A DNA stretch of 64,000 nt from CAVVSD01 sp963750895 (GTDB taxonomy: Bacteria; Actinomycetota; Thermoleophilia; Solirubrobacterales; Solirubrobacteraceae): contig CAVVSD010000008.1 of the NCBI GenBank assembly GCA_963750895.1, positions 558,001-622,000 of the forward strand, read 5' to 3'. The position numbers and the translations under genes are program-made. Position 1 is the stretch's first letter; every line of letters starts with the position of its first letter. The notes beneath the pieces were generated by a model. The model was not told where the DNA came from. It did not search any database and saw only the letters and a list, made by a program, of their open reading frames with translations. Shown here piece after piece: positions 25,008 through 34,875 of this stretch.

Positions 25008-26633
25008 TCAGACCAGCCGGTGCTCGTACGCGTACGCGGTGGCGGCGGTCCGCGACGAGACGGAGAGCTTGGCGAAGATGTTGCTGAGGTGTCGATCCAC
25101 CGTCCGCTCGCTGAGGACGAGCTCGGCGGCGATCGCCTTGTTCGTCTCGCCCTTCGCGACGAGCCGGAGCACCTGCAGCTCGCGTGCCGTCAGGCCGTGA
25201 TCGGGCGCCGGGCCTCCCGGCTCGTCCGGGGCCCCGAGCCGGACGAACGACGCGCGCGCCTCCTCGAGCTCGATCTCCGCGGCGTCGCGGTCGCCGAGGG
25301 CCTCGCACGCGCCGCTGATCAGGACGCGAACGCGCGCGGCCTCGTACGGCGCGTCGATGCCCTGCCAGAGCCGCCAGGCGCGGCGCAGGCCCGGCAGCGC
25401 GGCGCCCGGCCCGCCATCGATCAGATCGACCGCTCCCCGGGTCTGTGCCACGATCGCGCCGAGCATGTCGCTGCGGTGCGACGTCGCGATCCGCTCCAGC
25501 TCGTCGCACGCTCCGCGCGCCGCGGCCACGTCGCCGACGGCGAGCACGATCTCCGCGAACGCCGGCAGGAGCCGGGTGCGGTCGGCGACGTCCGTCGTCT
25601 CGCCGAGCGCCCGGCGGATCGATGCCTCCGCCGCCTCGGTGTCGCCCTGCGCCAGCCGCAGCAACGCGAGGCCGGGCTGCGGCTCGCGCCCCTCCCGGTG
25701 GGCATCCCGATAGGCCTCCTCGGCCGGGCCGAGCTCGCCCCGCAGACGATGGACCTCGCCGACCAGGTACGCCGCGTCGCCGACGGCCGCGCGGTTCGCG
25801 GCCTGCGCGGCCCGGCCCCTTGCCTGCCGCGCCTCGTCGAGCGCGGCGGACCACTCGCCCTGCAGCAGCAGGAGCTCCGCGCGGTGGGTCATGCACCGGC
25901 CGGTGAAGGCGACCATGTCGGGCTGGCTGTCGCACCAGCGCGTGAGCGCCGCCGTCCACTCCTGGGCGCGACGCACGTCGTAGGCGTGCTGACAGCCGAG
26001 GATGACGCCGCAGTAGACGATGCCGGTGACGATCGGCGACAGCTCCCCGCTCGTCACGGCCAGCATCGCCTCGTCCAGCAGCGCGAGCCCCTCGGTGATC
26101 TGGTTCGCCGACACGAGGAGGTGGCCCTGCGCGTGCACCGCGAGGCCGAAGAGGTCGCGGTCGCCGAAGCGCTCGCCGACCGCGGCGGCGTCGGCGGCGA
26201 TCGCAGCGGCTGCCTCGGGCTCTCCCTGGGCCTCGTGGCGGAAGACGTCCGGAATGAGGAGGTAGCCGCGCTCGACGCAGTCCGCTCCGTGCGCCTCGAC
26301 GAGCCGCTGCGCTCGGGCCAGCCATCCCGTCCCGCGTCCGTGCTCGCCGCGCGTGAAGAGGTTCATCCCCGACCAGAAGGCGCAGCGCGCGGCACGCAGG
26401 CCGTCCCCGGCGTCGACGTGCGCGTGGTGTGCGCGCTCGAGCTTCTCGAGGAACTCCTCGTCGCGGCCGAGCATGTACGCCGCCGTCGCGAGCAGCTCCA
26501 GGTCGGCGGCGCCGAGCGGCGACGTCGCATCCGCCTCCGACAGCGCTTCGTGCGCGTCCGTCCACGCCCGTCGCCCGACGGCCTCGCGACCTCGTGCAAG
26601 CGCGTCGACGTCACGCACGCGAGCAACGTACAC
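25008..26633 (-). CDS. LuxR-family regulator with TPR-like repeats
   Basis: A 541-residue protein. About 470 residues are helical TPR-like repeats, followed by a C-terminal LuxR/NarL helix-turn-helix (LTARELQVLRLVAKGETNKA, then ERTVDRHLSNIFAKL). No ATPase domain is present, unlike its neighbour. GTG start, 10 nt after the stop of the LuxR/ATPase gene, so both are probably co-transcribed. It may control the hydrolase/monooxygenase gene 93 bp downstream (inference from position). Confidence 0.88.
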   Translation of the reverse strand: MYVARVRDVDALARGREAVGRRAWTDAHEALSEADATSPLGAADLELLATAAYMLGRDEEFLEKLERAHHAHVDAGDGLRAARCAFWSGMNLFTRGEHGRGTGWLARAQRLVEAHGADCVERGYLLIPDVFRHEAQGEPEAAAAIAADAAAVGERFGDRDLFGLAVHAQGHLLVSANQITEGLALLDEAMLAVTSGELSPIVTGIVYCGVILGCQHAYDVRRAQEWTAALTRWCDSQPDMVAFTGRCMTHRAELLLLQGEWSAALDEARQARGRAAQAANRAAVGDAAYLVGEVHRLRGELGPAEEAYRDAHREGREPQPGLALLRLAQGDTEAAEASIRRALGETTDVADRTRLLPAFAEIVLAVGDVAAARGACDELERIATSHRSDMLGAIVAQTRGAVDLIDGGPGAALPGLRRAWRLWQGIDAPYEAARVRVLISGACEALGDRDAAEIELEEARASFVRLGAPDEPGGPAPDHGLTARELQVLRLVAKGETNKAIAAELVLSERTVDRHLSNIFAKLSVSSRTAATAYAYEHRLV

Positions 26634-26643
26634 CCGCGCCTCC

Positions 26644-29380
26644 TCAGCGATCTCCGGCGAGCGCGGCTCCGAGGCGCTCGCGGGACACGATGCCCAGCTT
26701 CGGATAGGCGTGCGTGAGGTGCGTCTCGACCGTGCGCGCGGTGACGAACAGGGCCTGCGCGATCTCCCGGTTCGTCATGCCCGTCGCCGCCATGCGCGCG
26801 ACCCGCAGCTCGCTCGGCGTGAGCGCGTCGACGCCGGTCCGGACCATGCGACGCGGGCGCGCGCCGGTGGCCACGAGCTCGTCGCGAGCGCGCTCGGCCA
26901 GCGGCCCGGCCGCGCACCGGTGCGCGAGCTCCATGCCCGCACGCAGCGGCTCGCGCGAGGCGGCGCGTCTGCCCGCGCGCCGCATCGCCGCGCCGAGGTC
27001 GACCAGCGCACGGGCGTGCTCGAGCCGGGCGTCGGAGCGCTCCAGGGTCGCGACGGCCTCGCGCAGCAGCGCGAAGCCGACGCCTCCTCCGGTGGCGAGT
27101 CCCAGCGCGCGCATCGACGCGCCGATCCCGGCGCTCGTGCCGACGCGCCGGGCGAGCTCCAGCTCTCCGGCCGCCGCGGCACGTGCGCCCGCCGTGTCGC
27201 CGAGGCCGACCAGCGCGAGCGCGAGCCCCCGGCGGTGCGCGGACATCGCCGGGGTCGCGGAGCGCCGCCGCCCGAGTTCCTCGAAGTCGTCGCGCGCGTC
27301 CGCCGGGCGGCCCTGCGCCAGCCGGAGCCAGCCTCGGCCGTGCAGCGCCCAGTTCCCGTAGAACGTGTCGGGGATGGGGCCGAGAAGCCCGAAGCGCCCC
27401 AGCTCCTCCTCCGCCTCGCCGAGCTCGCCGTGCGCAGCGAGCGCCTCGACGAGCGCGCCGAGCGCGAGGGCGGCGAGCGGCATCCGCGCCTCCAGCCCCG
27501 TCCGCGCCGCGATGCGGCTGTCGGCCACCGCCTCGCGCAACGCGCCCGTGCGCAGGTGCAGCATGCCGCGGACCGCGTGCGCCCGGACCGCCCCGACGAC
27601 GGACCCGTTGCGCGCGGCCTCCTCGACGGCGTCGTCCACCCGATCGGCGACGAGGTCCCCTGCTCCGCTGAAGATGAGCGGGAACACGAGGTTGTTCCAG
27701 ACCACGGAATCCGGCGCGGTGGTCCTCGAAGAGCCCACCGTCCAGCGCACGGCGCCCGAGCGCGACGACCTCCTGCGCAGGCCGCAGCGCGAAGAACGCG
27801 CTCGTCGCGCCGGCCGCGAGCCACGCGCGCTCGCCCCGTGTCCGCCCGGCGGGGAGGAACCCGGGACGGTCGAGATCCTCCCTGCGCCCGAACGCCGACG
27901 GCTCGATCGACGTCATCCCGAGCAGCTCCGCCTCGAGCTCGAGGACGAGGTCGTCTCCGGCGTCGAGGAGCCCGACCGCCTCGAGCGTGCGCGCCCGCGC
28001 GTCCTCGAACCGGCCGAGCACCATGAGCGCCGACGCGAGCAGGCGCAGCGACGCGATCCGCGTCGCATCGTCCGTCGTCAGCCGCAGCGCGTCCTCGAGA
28101 TGCACGACGGCGGGCTCGGGCTGCCCCCCGCGCAGCTCCGCGCCCGCGAGTTCGCGCGGGATCTCCCCGCGATCCGGACGCTCCGCGAGCGCCCTGCGCA
28201 GGAACGACGCGGCGACGCCCGGATCGCCCCTGCCCTCCGCCACCGAGGCCGCCTCGCGCAACGCGTCCACCACCCACCCCTCGCCGACCGGCTCGGCGTG
28301 CAGGAGCTGGCCCGCGACCATCTCGGCGCTCGCACCGTGCTCGTGGAGCATGCGTGCGGCGGCGGCGTGGAGGAGCGCCCGCTCCGCGGCGGGCACGTCC
28401 TCGCGGATCGCCGCCCGGACGAGCGGGTGCACGAACTCGAGTGGCGTCTCGGGGCGCAGGACGACGCGCTCGGCCAGCTCCGCGTGCGCCGCGGCCGCCT
28501 CGTGCGCGCCGAGGTCCGCCAGCGCCGCGGCCCGGTGCACGGGGACGTCGGCACCGAGGATCGCGACCGCGCGTGCCAGTCGCAGCGGTCCCGCGCCGAG
28601 CCGGCCGAGGCGCCTGACGACGACGGCGAGCGTGGATCGCGCGGTGGCCGCCTCGGGGTCGGCGATGAGCGTCGTGCAGAGGAACGGATTGCCGCCGGTC
28701 GCCCGGTGGCACGCGGCCGCGAAGCCCGGATCGGGCGTCGTCCCGAGGATCGCCCGCGCGAGCTGCCCGACCGCCTGCTCGCTCAGCGGGGACGGCTCCA
28801 GCGAGACGACCTCCGGCGCGATGGTCAGGGCCGCCAGCGCGGGGTCGTCATAGGGCGGCCGCGCGGTCGTCACGAGCGCGACGGGCAGCTCGTCCACCCG
28901 CCGTGCGAGGTACGCGAGGAACCGCAGCGACGCCTCGTCGGCCCAGTGGAGGTCGTCGACGAGCAGGAGCAGCGGCCCGCGTGACGCGAGGTTCGCGCAC
29001 GCCCAGTAGAGGCCGTGCACGACGGCGAACGGCGCGTCGTCGTCCTGCGACGGCCCCGGCGCGCCGAGCACGGCCGCGGCGTGCGCCGCGGCTCCGGCGA
29101 GCACCGCTGCCCGCTCGGGCGCCGTCAGCCGCTGGAGCGGGCGCTCGAGCAGCCGGCGCGTCACGCCGTAGGCGAAGTCCTGCTCGAGCTCGCCTCCGCG
29201 AGCGTCGAGCACCTCCAGCCGGAGCCTGGATCCGAGCGCGCGCGTCGCCGCGAGCAGGCTCGTCTTGCCGATGCCCGCCGGTCCCACGACGGCCACGCAG
29301 CACCCGGTTCCCCGCGCAGCGTCCTCCAGCAGCTCGCGCATGCGAGCCAGCTCGCGATCGCGCTCCAGGAGCCTGTCCAC
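26644..29380 (-). CDS. LAL-type (large ATP-binding LuxR) transcriptional regulator, frameshifted
   Basis: About 912 residues when repaired. It has an N-terminal ATPase with Walker A GPAGIGKTS near residue 35 and LLLLVDDLHWADE, a TPR-like middle, and a C-terminal LuxR helix-turn-helix (LTPSELRVARMAATGMTNRE). The frame breaks near 27712-27724. The first part reads GGLFEDH then loses homology, while the second frame continues with APDSVVWNNLVFPL. One base indel explains it. LAL regulators act as maltose-, drug- or pathway-responsive activators; the signal here is unknown. Starts at GTG, divergent from the FAD reductase. Confidence 0.85.
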
Positions 29381-29477
29381 CGTGCCGCCGCGAGTCTACG
29401 TCCGGGGATCGGGCGGGGAAAGATCGTGGTGCCCTCCACGACGCGAACGCGGCGCCGGGTCGCCGACGATCGGCGTC

Positions 29478-30665
29478 ATGGAACCTCGGACGGATGCGGA
29501 CGTCGTGATCGTCGGCGGCAGCCTCGCGGGCTGCGCCGCGGCGCGCCGCCTCGCCCTCGCGGGCGCGCGCGTGGTCGTGATCGAGCAGCGCCCAGGCCGC
29601 GCCGCGTACAAGCGGCTGTGCGGCCACTACATCCAGGCCGGCGCGACCCCGGAGATCGAGCGTCTCGGTCTCGTCGCGCCCCTCGAGGCCGCGGGCGCGG
29701 TCCGCAACGCGGTCGACGTGTGCACGCCCGCCGGGTGGATCCGGCGTCCCGCGCTGCCGCACGGCTACAGCATCCGTCGCGAGGTGCTCGATCCGCTGGT
29801 CCGGCGCCTCGCGACCGAGACGCCTGGCGTGACGTACCGCGGAGGGCTCGCGGTGCGCGACCTCGTCCGCGAGGGCGGGCGTGTGATCGGCGTCGTCGCG
29901 ACCGACCGCGACCGGCGACCCGCGGCGTTCCGCGCCCGCCTCGTCGTGGCCGCGGACGGTCGCCGCTCCACGGTCGCGAGGCTCGCGGGCGTGCCGGCGG
30001 CGTCCGCCCCGAACCATCGCTGCTGCTTCTTCGCGTACTGGCGAGGACTGGACGAGCCGGGACGCGTGTGGCGCCTCGGGCGCGACGTCGTCCTGGCCGT
30101 TCCGAACGACGACGGGCTGACGATCCTCGCGCTCTTCGCCCACCGCGATCGGCTGCCGGAGCTCACCCGCGATCTCGACGGCGGCCTGCGCGCCGCGGTC
30201 CGCGCGCTCCCCGAGGCGCCCGCCGTCGATCGCGCACGGCGCGTCTCGAAGATCCTCGGCTACAAGGAGCACGTGAACCTCTGGCGCCCGGCCGCCCCGG
30301 GCGCCGCCCTGGCGCTCGTCGGGGACGCGGCGATGAGCCTGGACCCCGTCCCGGCGATCGGCTGCGGCTGGGCGCTGGAGTCCGCGGGCTGGCTCGCGGA
30401 CGCCGTCGGACCCGCGCTGCGCGGCGAGGACGACCTCGACGCCGCGCTCGACCGCTACGGGCGCGAGCACGAGCGCCGGCTCGGCGGGCACCGCGCGCTC
30501 ATCGCCGAGGCGGCGCTCGCGGGACCGCCGTCGGCGCCGCAGGCGCGGCTCGCGCGGGCCGCCGTGCACGACGCGGAGGCCGCGCGGGTGTTCTTCCGGC
30601 TCGCGACGCGCATGGCTCCCGTCGAGGAGATCCTCACGCCCGCCGCGCTCGCGCGGTTCGCCTAG
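29478..30665 (+). CDS. FAD-dependent oxidoreductase of the geranylgeranyl reductase/PHBH-like group
   Basis: A 395-residue flavoprotein. The FAD dinucleotide motif is VIVGGSLAGCAAARRLAL near residue 10, then LVVAADGRRSTVARLAG and GDAAMSLDPVPAIGCGWALESA, matching the DG and GD motifs of single-component aromatic hydroxylases and geranylgeranyl reductases. Reaction not settled between hydroxylation and double-bond reduction. It is divergent from the LAL regulator (97 bp) and shares its stop CTAG with convergent tadA. Confidence 0.85.
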   Translation: MEPRTDADVVIVGGSLAGCAAARRLALAGARVVVIEQRPGRAAYKRLCGHYIQAGATPEIERLGLVAPLEAAGAVRNAVDVCTPAGWIRRPALPHGYSIRREVLDPLVRRLATETPGVTYRGGLAVRDLVREGGRVIGVVATDRDRRPAAFRARLVVAADGRRSTVARLAGVPAASAPNHRCCFFAYWRGLDEPGRVWRLGRDVVLAVPNDDGLTILALFAHRDRLPELTRDLDGGLRAAVRALPEAPAVDRARRVSKILGYKEHVNLWRPAAPGAALALVGDAAMSLDPVPAIGCGWALESAGWLADAVGPALRGEDDLDAALDRYGREHERRLGGHRALIAEAALAGPPSAPQARLARAAVHDAEAARVFFRLATRMAPVEEILTPAALARFA

Positions 30666-31129
30666 CGCCGCGAGGCGAAGAAGGCCCGCAGCAGCTCTGC
30701 GCACTCCTCCGCGAGCAGACCGCCGTCGACGGCCGGCCGGTGGTTCAGCCGGGGCTGGGCGAGCACGTCGAGGACGCTGCCCGCCGCGCCCGCCTTCGGG
30801 TCGGCCGTCCCGTAGACGACGCGCGGCACGCGGCCCAGGACGATCGCGCCCGCGCACATCGCGCAGGGCTCGAGCGTCACGTAGAGGACGCAGTCCAGCA
30901 GCCGCCACGAGCCGACCGCGCGGGACGCCTCGCGCAGCGCGAGGATCTCCGCGTGCGCGGTCGGGTCCTGGCGCAGCTCGCGCTCGTTGTGCCCGGCGCC
31001 GACGAGCTCCCCGTCGCGCACGACGACGGCGCCGATGGGGACGTCGTCGTGGGTCAGCGCCGCCTCAGCCTCGCGCAGGGCGAGGCGCATGAAGTACTCG
31101 TCGCGGGGGAAGAAGCGGCCGGCGCTCAC
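30662..31129 (-). CDS. tadA: tRNA-specific adenosine deaminase TadA
   Basis: A 155-residue cytidine-deaminase-fold enzyme that converts A34 to inosine in tRNA-Arg(ACG). The zinc site is complete: HAEILAL with the catalytic glutamate, and PCAMCAGAI with two cysteines. Length is normal. GTG start overlaps the stop of the acetyltransferase gene upstream (GTGA), making it the last gene of a three-gene overlapping operon. tadA is usually essential, so operon expression must be constitutive at some level (inference). Confidence 0.93.
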   Translation of the reverse strand: MSAGRFFPRDEYFMRLALREAEAALTHDDVPIGAVVVRDGELVGAGHNERELRQDPTAHAEILALREASRAVGSWRLLDCVLYVTLEPCAMCAGAIVLGRVPRVVYGTADPKAGAAGSVLDVLAQPRLNHRPAVDGGLLAEECAELLRAFFASRR

Positions 31130-31644
31130 CCCTGGAGGTTCGCAGGCGGGCCGTCGCCGGCGAGGTGCAGCTGCCACCAGCGCACGTCGTGCCAGCGGCC
31201 GTCCTTCCAGCCGATCCGCCGGTAGACGCCCACCTCCTCGAACCCCAGCGCGCGGTGCAGGCCGTCGCTCGCGTCGTTCGGCAGGGCGACGCCGGCGCAC
31301 AGGACCCGCAGCCCGCGCTCGCGGACGACGGGGAACAGCTCCTCGTAGAGGACGCGCCCCATGCCCCGCCCGTGATGCGACGCGGCGGTGTAGATCGCGA
31401 CGTCCGCGGCCCAGTCGTAGGCGGACCGGTCGCGATGCCGCGACGCGTACGCGTAGCCGACGATCGCGCCGCCGTCCTCCGCGACCAGCCATGCGTGCGA
31501 CGCGGCCATGCGGCCGGCGAAGTCCGCGGCCGTGGGTGCCACGTACTCGAACGAGATGCACGAGTCGGTCACGTACGGCGCGTACACGGCGGCGCACCCC
31601 GCGGCGTCGTCCCGAACGGCTGGACGGATCACGAATCGACTCAT
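31126..31644 (-). CDS. GNAT acetyltransferase, phosphinothricin acetyltransferase-like
   Basis: A 172-residue GNAT of the PAT/Bar group. Evidence is the start IRPAVRDDAAGCAAVYAPYV, the ISFEYV segment, the acetyl-CoA loop HHGRGMGRVLYEEL and the terminal WHDVRWWQLHL. Members acetylate phosphinothricin, methionine sulfoximine or related amines; the natural substrate here is not known. Its ATG overlaps the stop of the XRE-cupin gene, and its stop overlaps the tadA start. Confidence 0.9.
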   Translation of the reverse strand: MSRFVIRPAVRDDAAGCAAVYAPYVTDSCISFEYVAPTAADFAGRMAASHAWLVAEDGGAIVGYAYASRHRDRSAYDWAADVAIYTAASHHGRGMGRVLYEELFPVVRERGLRVLCAGVALPNDASDGLHRALGFEEVGVYRRIGWKDGRWHDVRWWQLHLAGDGPPANLQG

Positions 31645-32195
31645 CGGCGCGCCACCGCGACGAGGTACCGGCACGCCGTGTCCGTGCGATTGACGAACGC
31701 GCACGGCATCGGCGGCCCGAGCGCGAGGCAGTCGCCGGGCCCGAGCCGGTGCTCGACGTCGCCCTCGCGGAACACCAGCTCGCCCTCGAGCACGAGGATC
31801 TGCTGGTGGATGAAGGTGTACGTGTCGGCCGGGAACGCGACCTCCGCGCCTGCGGGCAGCTCGACGTCGACGAGCTCCATCGGCCCGCCCGGGACCGGCG
31901 ACACCGCGCGCCTGCGGTACCCGGTCGCGGGATCGGTCCAGACCGGCTGCGCCGCGACGCGGGACACCCGGACCTCCTCGCCCTCCGCGCGCGCGACGAG
32001 CTCGGAGAGCGTCATCCCGAGCGCGCCCGACAGCCGGCCGAGGAGCGCGGCGGTGGGCTGCGCCTCGTCGCGCTCGATCTTCGAGATCATCGCCCGCGAC
32101 ACCCCGGAGCTCTCCGAGAGCGCGCTGACGGTCATGCCGCGCGTCTCGCGCGCGGAGCGCAGGGTCGCGGACAGCGACGTGGCCAGCGAGGTCAT
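31641..32195 (-). CDS. XRE-family regulator with C-terminal cupin sensor
   Basis: A 184-residue regulator. The helix-turn-helix is at about residues 8-62 (LRSARETRGMTVSALSESS) and the cupin domain at about 100-180 (ELPAGAEVAFPADTYTFIHQ, GDCLALGPPMPCAFVN). It probably senses a small metabolite and controls its operon. Three in-frame ATGs are available (32213, 32204, 32195). The last was chosen because a TTGTCA / CGTAAC promoter pair places transcription start within a few bases of it. Confidence 0.88.
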   Translation of the reverse strand: MTSLATSLSATLRSARETRGMTVSALSESSGVSRAMISKIERDEAQPTAALLGRLSGALGMTLSELVARAEGEEVRVSRVAAQPVWTDPATGYRRRAVSPVPGGPMELVDVELPAGAEVAFPADTYTFIHQQILVLEGELVFREGDVEHRLGPGDCLALGPPMPCAFVNRTDTACRYLVAVARR

Positions 32196-32204
32196 CGCCA
32201 CCAT

Positions 32205-32233
32205 GTTACGCATAGCTGCTACTGAAGTGACAA
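32205..32233 (-). promoter_or_regulatory. putative promoter of the XRE-cupin/acetyltransferase/tadA operon
   Basis: TTGTCA (five of six to the -35 consensus) at 32228-32233 and CGTAAC at 32205-32210 are 17 bp apart. The expected start lies 3-4 nt before ATG 32195, a nearly leaderless arrangement. This is the least GC-rich stretch of the divergent gap. Confidence 0.5.
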
Positions 32234-32303
32234 TCGGCGTCCTCACAACTTTCGCCCACCAACTCTGTTTCAGGGACGCCCACCACCTGCCGATGAGGCC
32301 TTG

Positions 32304-33587
32304 ATGCGCCGCCTGATCCTTCCCGCCCTGCTGTTCGTCGCGGCGCTCGCCGTCACGTTCCCGCACGCCGCGTCCGCCGACGGCGTGTTCCGTCCGGGCG
32401 AGCTCGTCGTCAAGCGCCAGGGCGGTCCGGCGGCGATCGAGCGCACGAAGGCGGGCGAGACGCTCGACCAGGCGATGTCCCGCGTCCGCGCGGAGCCGGG
32501 CGTCGAGTCGGTCGCCCGCAACCCGATCGCCCGCATGACGCAGGCCACACCCCCTGCGCCGTGGCCGAACGACCCCGGGCCCTCCGGGCAGCCCGGCGGC
32601 TGGAAGCTCACGCAGTGGAACTTCTTCGGCCCGGCGTCGGTGAACGCCGCCGCGGCGTGGGGGAACGTCGCGAAGGTCGGCCGCACCGGCGGGCGCGGGA
32701 CGGTCGTCGCCGTGCTCGACACCGGCGTCGCCTACCGCAACGCCGGCCGCTTCAAGCGCTCGCCGGACTTCGGCCCGGCCGACTTCGTGCGCGGCTACGA
32801 CTTCGTCGGCGGCGACACCCACCCCGACGACGAGAACGGCCACGGCACCCACGTCGCGGGCACGATCGGCGAGGGCGTCAACAACGGCGTCGGCCTGACC
32901 GGCCTCGCGTACGGCGCGAAGATCATGCCCATCCGCGTGCTCGACTCGATCGGCGAGGGCGACGTCCCGGTCATCGCGCGGGGCGTGCGCTACGCCGCGC
33001 GCCGAGGCGCGGACGTCATCAACCTCTCGCTCGAGTTCTCCCCGGAGGTCACGGCCGGCGACATCCCCGAGCTGCTCAGCGCGATCCGCTACGCGAGGTC
33101 GCGGGGGACGGTGGTGGTCGGCGCGTCCGGCAACGAGGGCCACGCGACCGTCGCGTACCCGGCCCGCGCCGGCGACGTCCTCGCGGTCGGCGCGACGACC
33201 GAGCGCGGCTGCCTCTCTGACTTCTCCAACGAGGGCCGCGGGCTCGACATCGTCGCGCCCGGCGGCGGCCGCGACGCGGTGACGCCCGTCGGCGAGCCCG
33301 GCTGCGACGCCGCCCTGCCCGGCCGGCCGATCGTGCAGCTCACGTACACGAGCGGCCTCGGCGTCTTCGGCTACCCCGACTCCTACGAGGGCACGTCGAT
33401 GGCGGCGCCCCACGTCGCCGCGGCCGCCGCGCTCGTCATCGCCTCCGGCGTCGTCGGGCCCAACCCGACCGCCGAGGCCGTGGAGAAGCGCCTCGAGGCG
33501 ACCGCGCGCGACCTCGGCACACCGGGCTACGACGAGCGCTACGGCTGGGGACTGCTCGACGCGGGCGCGGCCACGCTCAGCGGCTAG
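32304..33587 (+). CDS. secreted S8 (subtilisin-like) serine peptidase
   Basis: A 427-residue secreted protease. A cleavable signal peptide ends near AASA-DG, and an N-terminal prodomain-like part (GELVVKRQGG...GVESVARNP) follows. The catalytic triad is complete: Asp139 in VAVLDTG, His180 in NGHGTHVAGT and Ser365 in GTSMAAPH. GAGG stands 5 nt before this ATG, and a TTG codon just before it is an alternative. The gene is divergent from the XRE operon and shares a CTAG stop with the convergent universal stress gene. Confidence 0.93.
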   Translation: MRRLILPALLFVAALAVTFPHAASADGVFRPGELVVKRQGGPAAIERTKAGETLDQAMSRVRAEPGVESVARNPIARMTQATPPAPWPNDPGPSGQPGGWKLTQWNFFGPASVNAAAAWGNVAKVGRTGGRGTVVAVLDTGVAYRNAGRFKRSPDFGPADFVRGYDFVGGDTHPDDENGHGTHVAGTIGEGVNNGVGLTGLAYGAKIMPIRVLDSIGEGDVPVIARGVRYAARRGADVINLSLEFSPEVTAGDIPELLSAIRYARSRGTVVVGASGNEGHATVAYPARAGDVLAVGATTERGCLSDFSNEGRGLDIVAPGGGRDAVTPVGEPGCDAALPGRPIVQLTYTSGLGVFGYPDSYEGTSMAAPHVAAAAALVIASGVVGPNPTAEAVEKRLEATARDLGTPGYDERYGWGLLDAGAATLSG

Positions 33588-33994
33588 ACGCGGATGACCA
33601 GCACCGAGCAGGGCGCGTGGTGGGTGACCTTGTTCGGGACGGAGCCGAGGAGGAACCTGTCGGCGCCCGTCATGCCCTTGTTGCCCACCACGATGAGATC
33701 CGCCCGGCGCTCCTCGGCGACGTCGAGCAGCGCGGCCGCCGGGTCGCCCTGGCGGGCGTAGGTCGTGACCTCGACCCCCGCCGCGGCGATCTCCTCGGCC
33801 GTCTCCCGCAGCGCCCGCTCGACCTCGTCGCGGGGGCTGACGCTCCACCCCTCGGAGCCGCTGCCGGGCACCGGCTCGTACGCGCTGACCAGCTCGATCC
33901 GCGCTCCGACCGTGGCGGCCAGCCGGGTCGCCTGGCGCACCGCTTCACGGGCCGTCTCGGACCCGTCCGTGCCCACGACGATGGCCGAGTACAT
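33584..33994 (-). CDS. universal stress protein (UspA family)
   Basis: A 136-residue single USP domain (IVVGTDGSETAREAVRQA at the N-terminus). The ATP-binding pattern is G-2x-G-9x-G(S): VVGNKGMTGADRFLLGSVPNKV. ATP-binding type USPs respond to starvation and stress in the cytosol. A CATATGAT sequence lies just upstream, shared with the divergent phosphatase gene 24 bp away. Confidence 0.92.
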   Translation of the reverse strand: MYSAIVVGTDGSETAREAVRQATRLAATVGARIELVSAYEPVPGSGSEGWSVSPRDEVERALRETAEEIAAAGVEVTTYARQGDPAAALLDVAEERRADLIVVGNKGMTGADRFLLGSVPNKVTHHAPCSVLVIRV

Positions 33995-34018
33995 CCGAGC
34001 GGCATCATATGGGGACGC

Positions 34019-34792
34019 GTGATCGACCTCCACTGCCATGTCCTGCCGGGCATCGACGACGGGCCGGAGACCATGGACGGCTCGCTCGAGCTTGCCCGGG
34101 CGGCCTCCGCGCAGGGCACCACGGTGCTCGTCGCGACGCCCCACGTCACCTATGACCACATCCACAACACGAGCGAGCGCATCCTCGCCGCGGTGGAGGA
34201 GGTCAACCGGGCGCTGCGCAAGCAGCGCATCGACGTCATGGTGCTCCCGGGCGCCGAGGTGGCGCTCGAGCGTGCCGGCGAGCTCGAGGACGACGAGCTC
34301 GCGGCGCTGCGTCTCGGCGGCGGCCCCTGGCTGCTCGTCGAGTGCCCGATGTTCGCGGGCGGGATGGGGGTCGACGGCCAGCTCCACGCCCTCGCGAGCC
34401 GGGGGAACAAGATCGTCCTCGCGCACCCGGAGCGCTGCCCGGTCTTCCAGAACGACCTGCACCTCCTCGAGCGCCTCGTCGGCGCGGGGATGCTCGGCCA
34501 GGTGACCGCGTCGGCGCTGACGGGACAGTTCGGGCGCACCGTCGAGCGGATCGCCCGCGACATGGTGGACCGCGACCTCATCCAGATCGCGGCGTCCGAC
34601 GCGCACAACGCGGGCCGCCGACCGCCGGTCATCCGCGACCACCTCGAGGACGCGGGGCTCGACGGCAGGGCCGACTGGATGGGATTCGACGTGCCGGAGG
34701 CGGTGCTGGCGGGGACCTCGATCCCCTACCGCCCGAAGGAGGAGCGCTCGCAGGGGAAGCGGGGCCTCTTCGGCCGGCGCTCGCGGCGCTAG
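34019..34792 (+). CDS. CpsB/CapC-type PHP-domain tyrosine-protein phosphatase
   Basis: A 257-residue PHP-fold phosphatase of the Gram-positive CpsB/YwqE type. Metal-binding motifs are visible: DLHCHVLPGIDDGP at the N-terminus, AHPERC in the middle and ASDAHN towards the end. Such enzymes dephosphorylate the tyrosine tail of the BY-kinase in polysaccharide loci. The kinase lies 5 kb downstream. GTG start follows GGGGAC. The stop CTAG is shared with a convergent 28-aa gene. Confidence 0.9.
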   Translation: MIDLHCHVLPGIDDGPETMDGSLELARAASAQGTTVLVATPHVTYDHIHNTSERILAAVEEVNRALRKQRIDVMVLPGAEVALERAGELEDDELAALRLGGGPWLLVECPMFAGGMGVDGQLHALASRGNKIVLAHPERCPVFQNDLHLLERLVGAGMLGQVTASALTGQFGRTVERIARDMVDRDLIQIAASDAHNAGRRPPVIRDHLEDAGLDGRADWMGFDVPEAVLAGTSIPYRPKEERSQGKRGLFGRRSRR

Positions 34793-34875
34793 ATCAGCTT
34801 CGTCAGCGCGATGATCATCCCCGCGAGGACGAACACCACGATGAGGATCTGACACCACACCCAGAACGGGGACAC
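34789..34875 (-). CDS. 28-aa single-helix membrane peptide downstream of the sigma factor
   Basis: A GTG-initiated reading frame encoding MSPFWVWCQILIVVFVLAG then MIIALTKLI, essentially one membrane helix. GGAG precedes the start by 2-5 nt. It begins 10 nt after the sigma-factor stop on the same strand and ends in a CTAG shared with the convergent phosphatase gene. These features argue for a real, co-transcribed small gene. It is too short for homology to decide, and function is unknown. Confidence 0.5.
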   Translation of the reverse strand: MSPFWVWCQILIVVFVLAGMIIALTKLI

